From JACVRW01 sp963716215 (GTDB taxonomy: Bacteria; Actinomycetota; Thermoleophilia; Solirubrobacterales; Thermoleophilaceae): a stretch of 64,000 nucleotides of DNA. The notes beneath the pieces are model-generated. The model did no database searches and was not told the DNA's origin. It was given only the letters and a program-made list of their open reading frames with translations. The position numbers and the translations under genes are program-made. This document shows, in pieces, positions 7,133 to 16,155 of the stretch (position 1 is the first letter of the stretch; each line of letters opens with the position of its first letter). The stretch is taken from NCBI GenBank assembly GCA_963716215.1, contig OY970298.1, forward strand, positions 3,906,001 to 3,970,000. Reading direction: 5' to 3'.

Positions 7133-8973
7133 GCGTCCGCCGGCTTGACGAGGCGCACCACCCCGGCGTCGCCGTCCACCTCGACGAGCTGGCCGTTCTG
7201 GATCCGCTGCGTCGCGAACCCGGTCCCGACCACGGCCGGCAGGCCGTACTCGCGCGAGACGATCGCCGTGTGGGCCATGATCCCGCCGATGTCCGACACG
7301 GCGGCGGCGATGCGCGAGAACACCGGCGCCCAGCTGGGCGCCGTGATCCGGCACACCAGCACATCGCCGGGCTCCACATCGTGCAGCTGCTCGGGCGAGT
7401 TGACCACGCGCGCCGGGCCGCGCACCACCCCCGGCGAGGCGGCCACCCCCTTCAGCTCGGCGTCGCCGTTGGCCGACGCGCCGTCGTCGCCGAGCCAGTC
7501 GTCGACCATCTCGGCCGTGATGCCCCAGAGCATCACGCCGATCGGGTCTGTGATGTGCTCCGGCGGCGTCCCGAGCGCGGGCTCGGGCACGGCCGTCCGC
7601 AGCGCCTCGAGGATGCCCTTGCGCCGCTCGACGATCGGCGGCCAGTAGCTCGGCCCGCGGGCGGAGCAGCCGGTCGCCCAGGCGCCGCACATGTCGTAGA
7701 GCGCCCCGTGGACCTCGTTGCGGTGCAGGTAGAAGATGTCGTCGCCGTCGGCGAAGAAGCCGGCCTCGGCGAAGACCGCACCGAGCTCGCGCACCTTGTT
7801 CCAGAAGATCGAGTGGTGCCAGTGCTCGACGTAGAAGTTGTGGTTCTCGACGTAGGGGTAGACCTGACGCGCGAGACCCACGAGCTCGAGGAAGGCGGCC
7901 CGGTCGTCATCGTCCGCGATCACCGCCGCGTACTCGTCGGTGATGCGGCCGCGCTCCTCGAGGATGCGCTCCAGCGGCCGCTCGATCTCCTCACCGGCCT
8001 CCAGCTTGGCCACGTACCCGCGCATCGCCGTGAACGGCAGGCGCAGGTCGTCCATCCAGGCACGGTCGGTGTGCGTGTAGCCGACGCCCGTGGAGTACCA
8101 GAACCACGGCTCCTTGGCCTCCTCGAAGGCGGCGAGCCACTCGTCGCCGCGCGGCGCGGACGCCATGGCCTCGAGCACCTCCTCCGCCTCCTTGTCCTGC
8201 CCCAGGACCGAGCCGAGGTCCAGCTCCACCGCCTTGCGGGCGAGCTTGCGCAGCTCGTCGTCGGGACGGAACAGCAGGATGTCGATCCCCGCGACCATCC
8301 GGGCCACGGTCTGGTCGGTGATGCCCGGGAACGCCTCCTGACAGAACTCCCGGAACGTGTTGTAGGCGCCGTACCCGAGGTTGAGCATCTCGAAGTGGTA
8401 CGAGCCCATCTCGAACATGTTCTCCAGCAGCTCGTCGTAGCGCCGGATCATGTGCCAGCTGCTGTACACGCCTGGATGCTCCGTCACCGCGCTCTCGGGC
8501 TCCAGCTCGGGAAGCGGCGCGAACTCGATCGCCTTCAGACGCTCGATGCAGTCCTCGGCCTTCTTGATCCAGTCCGCGTAGATCTCGTCCCAGTGCTCGA
8601 AGAAGTAGCCCACGCGCCGCTCGAACACCGGCACGCGCGCTCCGATCTCCTCCGGGTCCGTGATGGCCGTCGGGCTGCAGTAGATGTAGCCGTTGCGGAT
8701 GCGCTGGTCGATGCCCAGCGCCGGCGGCACCTGCCACCGGCGAGTCGTCTGCAGGTTGCAGGAGACCCACCAGTTCTCGACCATGATCGTGTCGAAGGGG
8801 TAGATCGGCTGCGGGTTGTGCATGCCGTCGAAGAACCAGAAGCGGCTCTCCTCGAGCTCCTGCTCGTCCTCGCGGAACTGCAGGTAGTAGGGGTAGAGCT
8901 CCTCCCAGCCCTCCGCGCCCGGGGGCGTGGGGACCGAGAAGGGGCTGGGAAAGGTGCGTTCCTTCGTAGCCAA
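7129..8973 (-). CDS. PEP-utilizing mobile-domain protein (phosphohistidine subunit of split dikinase)
   Basis: This is a 614-residue protein. The first ~500 residues form an aromatic-rich helical region (many Trp and Tyr) of the kind found in PEP-utilizing proteins linked to aromatic catabolism. The last ~90 residues are the swivelling phosphohistidine domain, with GGIMAHTAIVSREYG carrying the catalytic H568. With the ATP-grasp subunit encoded next it should form a dikinase-like phosphotransferase that phosphorylates a hydroxyl group, presumably on a hydroxypyridine; that substrate is inference. The start is TTG 8973. The Shine-Dalgarno AAGGAGG overlaps the stop codon of the upstream nicX gene, four bases before the TTG, which supports this unusual start. 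Confidence 0.85.
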   Translation of the reverse strand: MATKERTFPSPFSVPTPPGAEGWEELYPYYLQFREDEQELEESRFWFFDGMHNPQPIYPFDTIMVENWWVSCNLQTTRRWQVPPALGIDQRIRNGYIYCSPTAITDPEEIGARVPVFERRVGYFFEHWDEIYADWIKKAEDCIERLKAIEFAPLPELEPESAVTEHPGVYSSWHMIRRYDELLENMFEMGSYHFEMLNLGYGAYNTFREFCQEAFPGITDQTVARMVAGIDILLFRPDDELRKLARKAVELDLGSVLGQDKEAEEVLEAMASAPRGDEWLAAFEEAKEPWFWYSTGVGYTHTDRAWMDDLRLPFTAMRGYVAKLEAGEEIERPLERILEERGRITDEYAAVIADDDDRAAFLELVGLARQVYPYVENHNFYVEHWHHSIFWNKVRELGAVFAEAGFFADGDDIFYLHRNEVHGALYDMCGAWATGCSARGPSYWPPIVERRKGILEALRTAVPEPALGTPPEHITDPIGVMLWGITAEMVDDWLGDDGASANGDAELKGVAASPGVVRGPARVVNSPEQLHDVEPGDVLVCRITAPSWAPVFSRIAAAVSDIGGIMAHTAIVSREYGLPAVVGTGFATQRIQNGQLVEVDGDAGVVRLVKPADA

Positions 8974-8982
8974 GACGCCTCC

Positions 8983-10032
8983 TTAGGCTTTGCTGAGCGT
9001 GCGGGACTTCATCTCGTCGACGACGATGTCGCCGTCCACGACGATCGGCTGGTCGTCCAGGAAGAGCGAGCAATTGCGCATCGGGATGTCAACGTGGCAG
9101 AGCGTGTCGTTGGTGCCCCCGAGCTCGCCGTTCGGGCCGGTGGAGAACAGGACGTTTCCGTAGAAGGAGCGGCCGTGCATGCCGATTCCGCGGCGGTCGG
9201 TCGCGAGGATCCCCCACTTGGCGGTCTCCAGCAGGCCCCAGCCGATGTGCGCGATCCCGTAGGCCTTCTCGTCGTCGAAGCCGGCCATGTAGTCGCGCAG
9301 CAGGTCGGCGTCGAAGTCGCCGCTGATGTCCTGGATCAGCCCGTTCTCGATGGTCAGCTCGATCGGGCTGCGGACGTAGTCCTTGAACGGGAAGATGATG
9401 TCGCCTGGCGCGAGCACGACCTTGCCGTCCACGCCGTCGTCCTTGCCGCCGGTGAACAGGAACCCGGACGGCCAGTGATCCCAGCGGCCGGGCGTGTCGG
9501 TGAACCCGTACTGCGTGATCACCGGGTACGCGCCCAGCTGGTAGGTCACGTCCGTCCCGAACGAGTTCGTGAAGCGCAGCTCCGACGCGTTCGACAGCAA
9601 CTGCTCGCCGTACTCCACTCGCTCGCGGATGCCCGGCGGGGGAAACATGTCGCGCAGGTGCTCGACCGGCTCGATGCAGAGCAGGATGCGCGTGCCGGAA
9701 GCCTGGATCTCCAGCTGCTCCTTGGAGAACAGCAGGAAGATCGTGTCGATCACGATGTCGGCGCCCTTGAGCGCCTCGATCGCCGGTTGGTTGGTCGCCA
9801 GCGGAGTCGCGCCCACCTCCCAGACGCCGACCTCACCGTCCAGGCTGGTGCTCTCCTGGGCAAGCCGCACGTTGTACGTCGTGGCGCCGAGCGACTCCGA
9901 GGCGCGCATGAACGTGTCCACGTACTGCATCCGCTGCTGCCCCTGCGAGAGCACGGCAACGGTGGTGCCCTCCTCGACCCCGCAGAGCTCGAGCTCCGCA
10001 CGGCACATGTCAAAGAACGACGACGAACTCAT
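8983..10032 (-). CDS. nicX: 2,5-dihydroxypyridine 5,6-dioxygenase (NicX family)
   Basis: This 349-residue protein is of the M29-aminopeptidase-like fold in which NicX is an Fe(II) extradiol-type dioxygenase, opening 2,5-dihydroxypyridine to N-formylmaleamate. The iron ligands described for Pseudomonas NicX (His265, His318, Asp320 in a 350-residue protein) match H262 in AHIGWG and H313/D315 in CHVDIP. Length and spacing agree closely, and the peptidase metal set is not what is conserved. It is followed by the split dikinase genes, with its stop codon embedded in their ribosome binding site. It is the strongest single indicator that the locus degrades a pyridine ring. Confidence 0.85.
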   Translation of the reverse strand: MSSSSFFDMCRAELELCGVEEGTTVAVLSQGQQRMQYVDTFMRASESLGATTYNVRLAQESTSLDGEVGVWEVGATPLATNQPAIEALKGADIVIDTIFLLFSKEQLEIQASGTRILLCIEPVEHLRDMFPPPGIRERVEYGEQLLSNASELRFTNSFGTDVTYQLGAYPVITQYGFTDTPGRWDHWPSGFLFTGGKDDGVDGKVVLAPGDIIFPFKDYVRSPIELTIENGLIQDISGDFDADLLRDYMAGFDDEKAYGIAHIGWGLLETAKWGILATDRRGIGMHGRSFYGNVLFSTGPNGELGGTNDTLCHVDIPMRNCSLFLDDQPIVVDGDIVVDEMKSRTLSKA

Positions 10033-10065
10033 CTCAACCTCACTCCTTCTGACTGTGGGACGTGT

Positions 10066-10956
10066 TCATGCAGCAACGCTCGGGCCGGCGCGCAGGAGGT
10101 GCCCGGGCAGCTCGCGCCCGAGCAATCGCTCGAGCCAGGCGACCACCCCGAGCAGGGCGTCGAGGTCCACCCCGGTCGCGACTCCCTCGCCTTCCAGCAG
10201 GTAGACGAGATCCTCGGTCGCGATGTTGCCGGTGGCGTTCGGCGCGAACGGGCAGCCGCCGATGCCGCCGGCCGATGCCTCGAAGATCGTGGCGCCCGCT
10301 CCGAGCGCGGCCCAAGCGTTGGCGTAGCCGGTGTTGCGCGTGTTGTGTAGGTGGACCCCGAACGGCAGGCCCAGGCCGGCGACCGCGGAGCACAGCCGGT
10401 CCACGGCGCCCGGCACCGCCACGCCGATCGTGTCGGCCAGCATCAGCTCGTCGACCTCGGCGGCCAACAGCCGCTCGGCCAGTGCCACCACACGGGCCGC
10501 ATCCACGTCACCTTCGAACGGACAGCCGAAGGCAACGCTGATCGCGGCGGATACGCTCAGGCCGGCCGCTCGCGCACGCGCCGCCATCGCTGCGACGCCG
10601 TCCACCGACGCGTCGACGCCGGCGTTCAGGTTGCGCCGGCTGAAGCTCTCGGTCGCCATGACCGCGAGGTGCACTTCGCCCACGCCGCTCGTGAGCACTC
10701 GTTCGAGGCCGCGCTCGTTCAGCACCAGCGCCGCGCAACGACCGCGCTCGGCGGGATCCAGCGCGGCCAGCACCTGCTCGCCGTCCGCCATCTGGGGCAC
10801 CAAGTCGGGGCGGACGAGGCTGGCCGCCTCGATCGCGGGCAGGCCCGTGCGCAGCAAGCGCCCGCACAACTCGGCGCGCGTGTCGGGCGGCAGCACCTGA
10901 GGCTCGTTCTGGAGGCCGTCGCGCGGGGCGACGTCGCAGATCCGCACGGTGCTCAT
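10066..10956 (-). CDS. Hydroxymethylglutaryl-CoA lyase-like enzyme
   Basis: This 296-residue TIM-barrel lyase is of the HMG-CoA lyase/DRE-TIM family. N-terminal DVAPRDGLQNE carries the metal Asp and catalytic Arg, HLHNTRNTG carries the metal histidines, and GGCPFAPNATGN contains the signature active-site Cys. HMG-CoA lyases split HMG-CoA to acetyl-CoA and acetoacetate; relatives act on citramalyl-CoA or other 3-hydroxyacyl-CoAs. The start ATG 10956 overlaps the stop of the CoA-transferase gene (ATGA), so the two probably work in sequence: activation of a hydroxy-dicarboxylate, then cleavage. No leucine-degradation genes are nearby, which favours a non-HMG substrate. That is inference. Confidence 0.85.
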   Translation of the reverse strand: MSTVRICDVAPRDGLQNEPQVLPPDTRAELCGRLLRTGLPAIEAASLVRPDLVPQMADGEQVLAALDPAERGRCAALVLNERGLERVLTSGVGEVHLAVMATESFSRRNLNAGVDASVDGVAAMAARARAAGLSVSAAISVAFGCPFEGDVDAARVVALAERLLAAEVDELMLADTIGVAVPGAVDRLCSAVAGLGLPFGVHLHNTRNTGYANAWAALGAGATIFEASAGGIGGCPFAPNATGNIATEDLVYLLEGEGVATGVDLDALLGVVAWLERLLGRELPGHLLRAGPSVAA

Positions 10957-12158
10957 ATGACCGCCTCGGCGCGCAGGTCATCGAGCTCGGCGCGCGACAG
11001 CCCGAGCAGGTCTCCGTAGACCTCGTCGTTGTCGGCGCCCGGCTGCGAACGTCCCGACCAGCGCAGCCGGCCCGGCGACTCCGACAGCTTGGGCACTATC
11101 CCCGGCGTCTTGTAGGTGCCGATCTCGTCGTCGTGGGCGTCCAGCAGCATCTCGCGCGCGGCGAACTGCGGGTCCTCGAAGATGTCGGCGATCGACGCGA
11201 CCACCCCGGCCGGCACACCCGCGTCGTTGAGCACACGGTCGATCTCGGCGGCGTCGCGCGCGCCGGCCCAGTCGGAGATCAGCCCCTCGATCTCGGCCTG
11301 GTTCGCGGCGCGGGCGGCGTGGGTCGCGAACCGCTCGTCGTCGGCCAGCTCGGGGCGGTCCATCGCCGCGACCAGCCGGCGGAACACGTTGTCGAGGTTG
11401 GCCGAGATGATCACCCAGCGCCCGTCCGCGCTGCGGAAGAGGTTGGAGGGCACGATGCCGGCGAGGCTGGTGCCCGAGGGTCCGCGGGTGAGGCCCGCCC
11501 GGTCGTACTCGGGCACGATGCTCTCGAGCATCGCGAAGCAGGACTCGGTCAGCGCGACATCCACCACCTGCCCACGTCCGTTCCCGGGGCCGGCTCTCCA
11601 TACCAGCGCGAGCAGCACTCCCTGCAGGGCGAACATCGCGGCGAGCGAATCGCCGAGCGAGATCCCCAGCCGCGGCGGTGGCCGGTCCGCGAAGCCGTTC
11701 AGATGGCGCAGGCCGCCCGCCGCCTCGGCCACGGACGCGAACCCGGCCCTGCTGGCCAGCGGGCCGGTCTGCCCGTACCCGGAGACGCGCGCGAGGATGA
11801 CGCCCGGGTTGACCTCGGCCAGTGCCTCGTAGCCGAGGTTCCAGCGCTCGAAGGTGCCGGGCCTCATGTTCTCGATCACCACGTCGGCGTCGCGCACCAG
11901 GTCGAGCATCAGCGCCTGACCGCGGGCCTGACGCAGGTCCAGCGTGATGCAGCGCTTACCGCGGGCCTGGACCGGCCACCACAGCTTGCGCCCGTTGTAC
12001 TCGCCGTTGCCCCACTCGCGCAGGCCGTCGGGCTTGCCGGGCGCCTCGATCTTGATCACGTCGGCGCCGAAGTCGGCCATCAGGCGGCCGGCGAACGGAC
12101 CGGCGATCAGCGAGCCCACCTCCAGGACCCGCAGCGACCCGAGCGCATCGGCGGTCAT
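10953..12158 (-). CDS. Family III CoA-transferase (CaiB/BaiF)
   Basis: This 401-residue class III CoA-transferase moves CoA between carboxylic acids through an aspartyl intermediate. N-terminal LEVGSLIAGPFAGRLMADFGA and IKIEAPG are typical of the family. The Asp in GISLGDSLAA is the likely nucleophile. It is coupled to the HMG-CoA-lyase-like gene downstream and overlaps the small secreted-protein gene upstream. Family members include formyl-CoA, succinyl-CoA:malate/citramalate and carnitine transferases. Pairing with a lyase suggests a citramalate- or malate-like acid, but the donor and acceptor are not decided by the sequence. Confidence 0.88.
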   Translation of the reverse strand: MTADALGSLRVLEVGSLIAGPFAGRLMADFGADVIKIEAPGKPDGLREWGNGEYNGRKLWWPVQARGKRCITLDLRQARGQALMLDLVRDADVVIENMRPGTFERWNLGYEALAEVNPGVILARVSGYGQTGPLASRAGFASVAEAAGGLRHLNGFADRPPPRLGISLGDSLAAMFALQGVLLALVWRAGPGNGRGQVVDVALTESCFAMLESIVPEYDRAGLTRGPSGTSLAGIVPSNLFRSADGRWVIISANLDNVFRRLVAAMDRPELADDERFATHAARAANQAEIEGLISDWAGARDAAEIDRVLNDAGVPAGVVASIADIFEDPQFAAREMLLDAHDDEIGTYKTPGIVPKLSESPGRLRWSGRSQPGADNDEVYGDLLGLSRAELDDLRAEAVI

Positions 12159-12451
12159 CGGTCGCGCTCCGGGCACTTGGTGCCGCTGAAGTAGAGGCAG
12201 AGGTTCGCCGGCGGCAGCTTCTGGGTGTCCGCCGGGACGGTCTTCCCGTCGACTTCCATGTACCAGCGCCGCTCGTCCGAGCGGTAGTCGCACTTGTTCG
12301 AGAGCTTGGCGTTCTCGTAGTCGCTGTACCAGCACACGCGCGGCACCGGCGCCTGCGGCGCATCGTCCTGGCTGGCGATCCCGGTGGCCACGCCCCCGGC
12401 CAGGGCCATGCCCGCCAGCGCGGCCGCGCCGATCGCGACACCCAGCCTCAT
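12155..12451 (-). CDS. Small secreted four-cysteine protein, function unknown
   Basis: This 98-residue protein has an N-terminal hydrophobic signal-like segment (residues 3-25, rich in Ala/Gly/Val). The exported part is about 70 residues with four Cys and many aromatic and charged residues (VCWYSDYENAKLSNKCDY, then WYMEVDGKTVP, then LCLYFSGTKC). I do not recognise a family. It sits in a coupled operon: its ATG overlaps the stop of the ABC permease gene, and its own stop overlaps the start of the CoA-transferase gene. Even Cys number and export suggest a disulfide-stabilised extracellular domain, perhaps an accessory to the importer. That last idea is speculation. Confidence 0.7.
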   Translation of the reverse strand: MRLGVAIGAAALAGMALAGGVATGIASQDDAPQAPVPRVCWYSDYENAKLSNKCDYRSDERRWYMEVDGKTVPADTQKLPPANLCLYFSGTKCPERDR

Positions 12452-13395
12452 GCCTGCCGGGCGAACGGCTTGAGGAACGCCCGCGGGTGCCGCACGCGGC
12501 CGAGGATCCCGGCCAGCGCGATGATCGTGACCACGTAGGGCAGCATCGCCAGCAGGTGGCGCGGGATGTCCACGTCTGCCGTCGGGAGCCAGAGCTGGAG
12601 CGACTCGGCGAGCGCGAACACGAGCGCGGCCGCGAGCACGCCGAACGGATGGCGGCGTCCCACGATCGCCACACCGAGCGCGATGAACCCGCGCCCTCCC
12701 ACGAGGCCCTCCTCGAAGGTGTCGGTCTGGCCGATCGAGAGGTAGACGCCGCCGAGCCCGGCGAGCACGCCGGTCGCGACCACGCACGTGTAGCGGATCC
12801 GGATCACGTTGCCGCCGGCGCTCTCGAGCGCCTCGGGGTGCTCGCCCGCCGCGCGCACCTTCAGCCCCTCGCGGCTGCGCAGCAGGAGCCAGGCGGCCGG
12901 CACCAGCAACAGCGCGAAGTACACGAGCACCACGTGGTCGAAGAAGATCTCGCCGATCCAGGGGATGTCGGACAGCCCCGGCACCGCCCACGAGTTGAAG
13001 GCCTCTACCGGCACGCGCGTGGGCTGCAGAGCGTTGCCGCTGCTGAAGATGATCCGGTAGAGCACGCCGACCAGCCCGGTCGCGAAGATCCAGATGGCCA
13101 GGCCGGTGACGATCTGGTCGGCCTTGCGCGTGATCATCACGAACGCCGCCAGCAGGGCGATCAGCCCGCCGCCCGCCATGCCTCCGAGGACGCCGAGCCA
13201 GGCGCTGTCGGTGTAGTGGGACACGATGTAGCCGCAGAAGGCGCCCATCAGCAGATAGCCCTCGAGGCCCACGTTGATCACGCCGGAGAGCTGGCTGAAC
13301 GACTCGCCGATCGCGGCGAGGATCAGGGGGGTCGCGGCCCGCACGGTCGTGCCCAGCAGGCCGAGGATGAACGCCTCCGTGAAGATCTCGGACAC
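12448..13395 (-). CDS. BMP-type ABC importer permease (YufQ/BmpD-like), second permease
   Basis: This 315-residue integral membrane protein has about eight to nine predicted helices. It belongs to the sugar/nucleoside permease family (BPD_transp_2); the family block GVINVGLEGYLLMGAF near residue 38 is clear. It pairs with the larger permease at 13399, the double ATPase at 14541 and the lipoprotein at 16156. The GTG start at 13395 is three codons after the stop of the other permease gene. Systems of this type import nucleosides, purines and riboflavin. Here the genomic setting suggests a pyridine-type compound. Confidence 0.9.
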   Translation of the reverse strand: MSEIFTEAFILGLLGTTVRAATPLILAAIGESFSQLSGVINVGLEGYLLMGAFCGYIVSHYTDSAWLGVLGGMAGGGLIALLAAFVMITRKADQIVTGLAIWIFATGLVGVLYRIIFSSGNALQPTRVPVEAFNSWAVPGLSDIPWIGEIFFDHVVLVYFALLLVPAAWLLLRSREGLKVRAAGEHPEALESAGGNVIRIRYTCVVATGVLAGLGGVYLSIGQTDTFEEGLVGGRGFIALGVAIVGRRHPFGVLAAALVFALAESLQLWLPTADVDIPRHLLAMLPYVVTIIALAGILGRVRHPRAFLKPFARQA

Positions 13396-13398
13396 GCC

Positions 13399-14544
13399 TC
13401 AGCTCTCCGCTCTTCGTCTGGCCCGAAGGGCCTGGAGCCGGCCCGACCCCGACTTGCGCCGGCGCGACAGCGTGATCGGGATGCTCAGCAGGAAGAAGAT
13501 CAGGATCAGGCCCTCGATCAGCCCGCCGACCGAGGTGGGTACGCCCGCCGCGTACTGCATGTTCGTCGCCCCGATCTCCAGCACGCCGAACAGGATCCCC
13601 GCGAACAGCACACCGAACGGCATCAGCCCCCCGAGCAGCGCCACCGCGATCGCGGTGTACCCCCAGCCCGGAGAGAAGTTCGACAGCAGGACGTGCTGCA
13701 CGCCGAGGATCGCGTTGGCGCCCGCCAGGCCGCACAGGCCGCCGCCCAGGAGCGCTACCCGGGTGATCAGCCAGTTGATCCTGATGCCGGCGAAGCGAGC
13801 CGCGTCGGGGTTGCCGCCCACGGTGCGGATCTCGTAGCCGAACGTCGTGCGCGTGAGCAACAGCCAGATGCCCACGACCGCGACCAGCGTGATCAGGAAG
13901 CCTATGTGCAGGCGCGAGTCGGGCTCGAAGGGCAGCGGCAGGTCGTGGTTGGCCGGGATCCGCTCGGTCTGGCCGGCGCGATAGGCCTTCATCGGACCGA
14001 AGGTGAGCCAGCCGATCAGAAGGATCGCGATGTAGTTGAGCATCAGCGAGCCGATCAGCTCGTCGACGCGGAAGAAGATCTTCAGCATCGCCACCAGCGC
14101 CGACCACAGTGCACCGAACACGAAGCCGGCGATCAGCGCGAGTGACACCACGAGCAGGCCGGGCCCGTCCACGTAGAGCGTGACGATCGTGGCGCCGAGC
14201 GCTCCGAGCCACAGCTGGCCCTCGGCCCCGACGTTGAAGAAGCCGGCCCGGATCGAGATCGCGATCCCGAGCCCGAGCAGCACGAACGTGTCCGCCCGGT
14301 TGAGCACGTCGCCGAGCGCGCGCCCCGATCCGAGGGAGCCGTCGAACATCGCGCTGTAGGCCTCGCCCGGGTCGGCGCCCGCGGCAATGATCACCGGGAT
14401 CGCGACGAGCAGCGCCAGCACAACCGCTGCCACCCGCCCCCACGCTGTCGACTCGACGACTGACGAGACGAGCCGCGCCTTCCACGACGAGACCTGCACC
14501 GGGCCGGCGCCGGGCGGGTCGAGGACCGGGTCGTTCGCGCTCAC
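13399..14544 (-). CDS. BMP-type ABC importer permease (YufP/BmpC-like), first permease
   Basis: This 381-residue permease has a longer N-terminal cytoplasmic segment (about 30 residues) before the first helix, then the family block GFFNVGAEGQLWLGALGA. It ends in a short basic tail (SRRRKSGSGRLQALRARRR). I start it at GTG 14544, which overlaps the ATPase stop (GTGA) and gives the usual length; the frame runs open to 14961 antisense-free only because of high GC. It forms the heterodimeric channel with the product of 12448. Confidence 0.9.
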   Translation of the reverse strand: MSANDPVLDPPGAGPVQVSSWKARLVSSVVESTAWGRVAAVVLALLVAIPVIIAAGADPGEAYSAMFDGSLGSGRALGDVLNRADTFVLLGLGIAISIRAGFFNVGAEGQLWLGALGATIVTLYVDGPGLLVVSLALIAGFVFGALWSALVAMLKIFFRVDELIGSLMLNYIAILLIGWLTFGPMKAYRAGQTERIPANHDLPLPFEPDSRLHIGFLITLVAVVGIWLLLTRTTFGYEIRTVGGNPDAARFAGIRINWLITRVALLGGGLCGLAGANAILGVQHVLLSNFSPGWGYTAIAVALLGGLMPFGVLFAGILFGVLEIGATNMQYAAGVPTSVGGLIEGLILIFFLLSIPITLSRRRKSGSGRLQALRARRRAES

Positions 14545-16133
14545 AGCTCGGCTCCGCTCGAGGAGACGGTGCCCCCGCCCATCATCAGGCCGAGCTTGGA
14601 GGTGTCGGCCTCGTTCGAGTCGAGCTCCCCGACGACGCGGCCGCGGTACATGACGATCACGCGATCGCTGAGCTTCAGCAGCTCGTCCAGGTCGAGGCTG
14701 AGCAGCAGGATCGCCGCGCCCTGGTCGCGTTGCTCGACCAACCGGTTCTGCACGTACGCCGTCCCGGCGATGTCGAGCCCGCGCGTGGGGCCGCACGCGA
14801 CCAGGAAGCGAGCCTGCTTGTGCAGCTCGCGCCCGAGCAGCACCCGCTGCTGGTTGCCGCCCGACAGCGCGTCGATGTGCTGGTCGAGCCCGACCGAGCG
14901 CACGTCGAGCTCCGAAGTCAGACGCTTGCCGTGCTCGGCAATGCGGCGCCGGCGCAGCCACCCGCGCCGCTGGAAGTCGTGCCAGCGCTGCAGGCCGAGG
15001 ATGAAGTTGTGTCGCAGCGGCGCCGATCCCACCAGGCCGTTCGCGCGCCGGTCCTCGGGCACGTGGGCCACCTCGCGTTCGATCAGGCTGCGGCGGCCTG
15101 CGTTGGTCACGTCCTTGCCGTGCAGCCGGATCTCACCCGCTGCGGCGGGGCGGAGACCTGTGATGCACTCGGCCAGCACGTCCTGTCCGTTGCCGGCCAC
15201 GCCCGCCACCCCGAGGATCTCCCCCGAGCGGACGCTGAAGGACACGCCGTCCACGAGCGCGTGGTCGTCGTCGAGCACCGACAGGTCGGAGACGGCGAGC
15301 ACCTCTTCGCCGACCTGCTCGCCGTGCGTGACCCGGCGCTCCGGCAAAGCGCGGCCGACCATCTGCTGGCCGAGCTCCCCGGAGGAGGTCTGCGCGGTGG
15401 ACACCGAGCTCACCACCCGCCCGTCGCGCAGGACGGTCACGCGGTCCGACACCTCCATCACCTCGTCGAGCTTGTGGGTGATGATCACGATCGCGGTCCC
15501 GTCCGCCGCCAGCTCGCGCATGATCGCGAACAGGCGCTCGATCTCCTGGCGCGTCAGGAGCGCGGTCGGCTCGTCCAGGATGAACAGCTTCAGGCCACCG
15601 CGTAGCTCGCCCTGGATCAGGGCCTTGACGATCTCCAGGCGCAGCTTCTCGCCCACGGCGAGATCGTCGATCAAGGTGTTCGGGTCCAGCGCCAGGTCGT
15701 AGCGCTCGCCGAGCTGCCTGATCTGGCCGGACACGTCGCGCAGGGACATCTGGCGGCCGCGCTCGGTCCACATGACGTTGAGCAGGACGTTCTCCGCCAC
15801 CGTCAGCGTCGGGACCAGCATGAAGTGCTGGTGGACCATCCCGATGCCCTGCTCGATCGCCTCGCGCGTGGAGAGCCAGGGCACCTCCTCGCCGTCGATC
15901 TCCATCGTCCCCGCGTCGGGAGCGACGGAGCCGAAGACGATGTGCATCAGCGTGCTCTTGCCGGCGCCGTTCTCGCCCAGCAACGCGTGGATCTCGCCCG
16001 GGAAGAGCTCGATTCCGACGTCGTCGTTGGCCAGCAGGTCGCCGAAGGCCTTGGACACCCCGGACAGCCGCAGGGCGGGGACGGACGCATCCGTCCCCGC
16101 CTGCGCTGCCTGCGGCATGTCCTCCGGACTCAC
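14541..16133 (-). CDS. BMP-type ABC importer ATPase with two fused nucleotide-binding domains
   Basis: This 530-residue ATPase has two tandem ABC domains, as usual in sugar/nucleoside importers (RbsA/YufO type). The first domain has a full Walker A (GENGAGKST), Q-loop, signature and Walker B (LFILDEPTALL). The second has the degenerate P-loop GVAGNGQD and an intact LSGGNQQR signature, the normal asymmetry of this family. The GTG at 16133 lies 22 bases after the lipoprotein stop; ATG 16118 is an alternative start. It energises the permease pair at 12448 and 13399. Confidence 0.92.
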   Translation of the reverse strand: MSPEDMPQAAQAGTDASVPALRLSGVSKAFGDLLANDDVGIELFPGEIHALLGENGAGKSTLMHIVFGSVAPDAGTMEIDGEEVPWLSTREAIEQGIGMVHQHFMLVPTLTVAENVLLNVMWTERGRQMSLRDVSGQIRQLGERYDLALDPNTLIDDLAVGEKLRLEIVKALIQGELRGGLKLFILDEPTALLTRQEIERLFAIMRELAADGTAIVIITHKLDEVMEVSDRVTVLRDGRVVSSVSTAQTSSGELGQQMVGRALPERRVTHGEQVGEEVLAVSDLSVLDDDHALVDGVSFSVRSGEILGVAGVAGNGQDVLAECITGLRPAAAGEIRLHGKDVTNAGRRSLIEREVAHVPEDRRANGLVGSAPLRHNFILGLQRWHDFQRRGWLRRRRIAEHGKRLTSELDVRSVGLDQHIDALSGGNQQRVLLGRELHKQARFLVACGPTRGLDIAGTAYVQNRLVEQRDQGAAILLLSLDLDELLKLSDRVIVMYRGRVVGELDSNEADTSKLGLMMGGGTVSSSGAEL

Positions 16134-16155
16134 GGCGTCTGTGCCCGCCGCGGTC

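Noticed and set aside
7270..10350. 1026-codon plus-strand open frame
   Set aside because: Antisense to the PEP-utilizing, nicX and HMG-lyase genes, all of which have clear catalytic motifs. No domain is seen in the plus frame.
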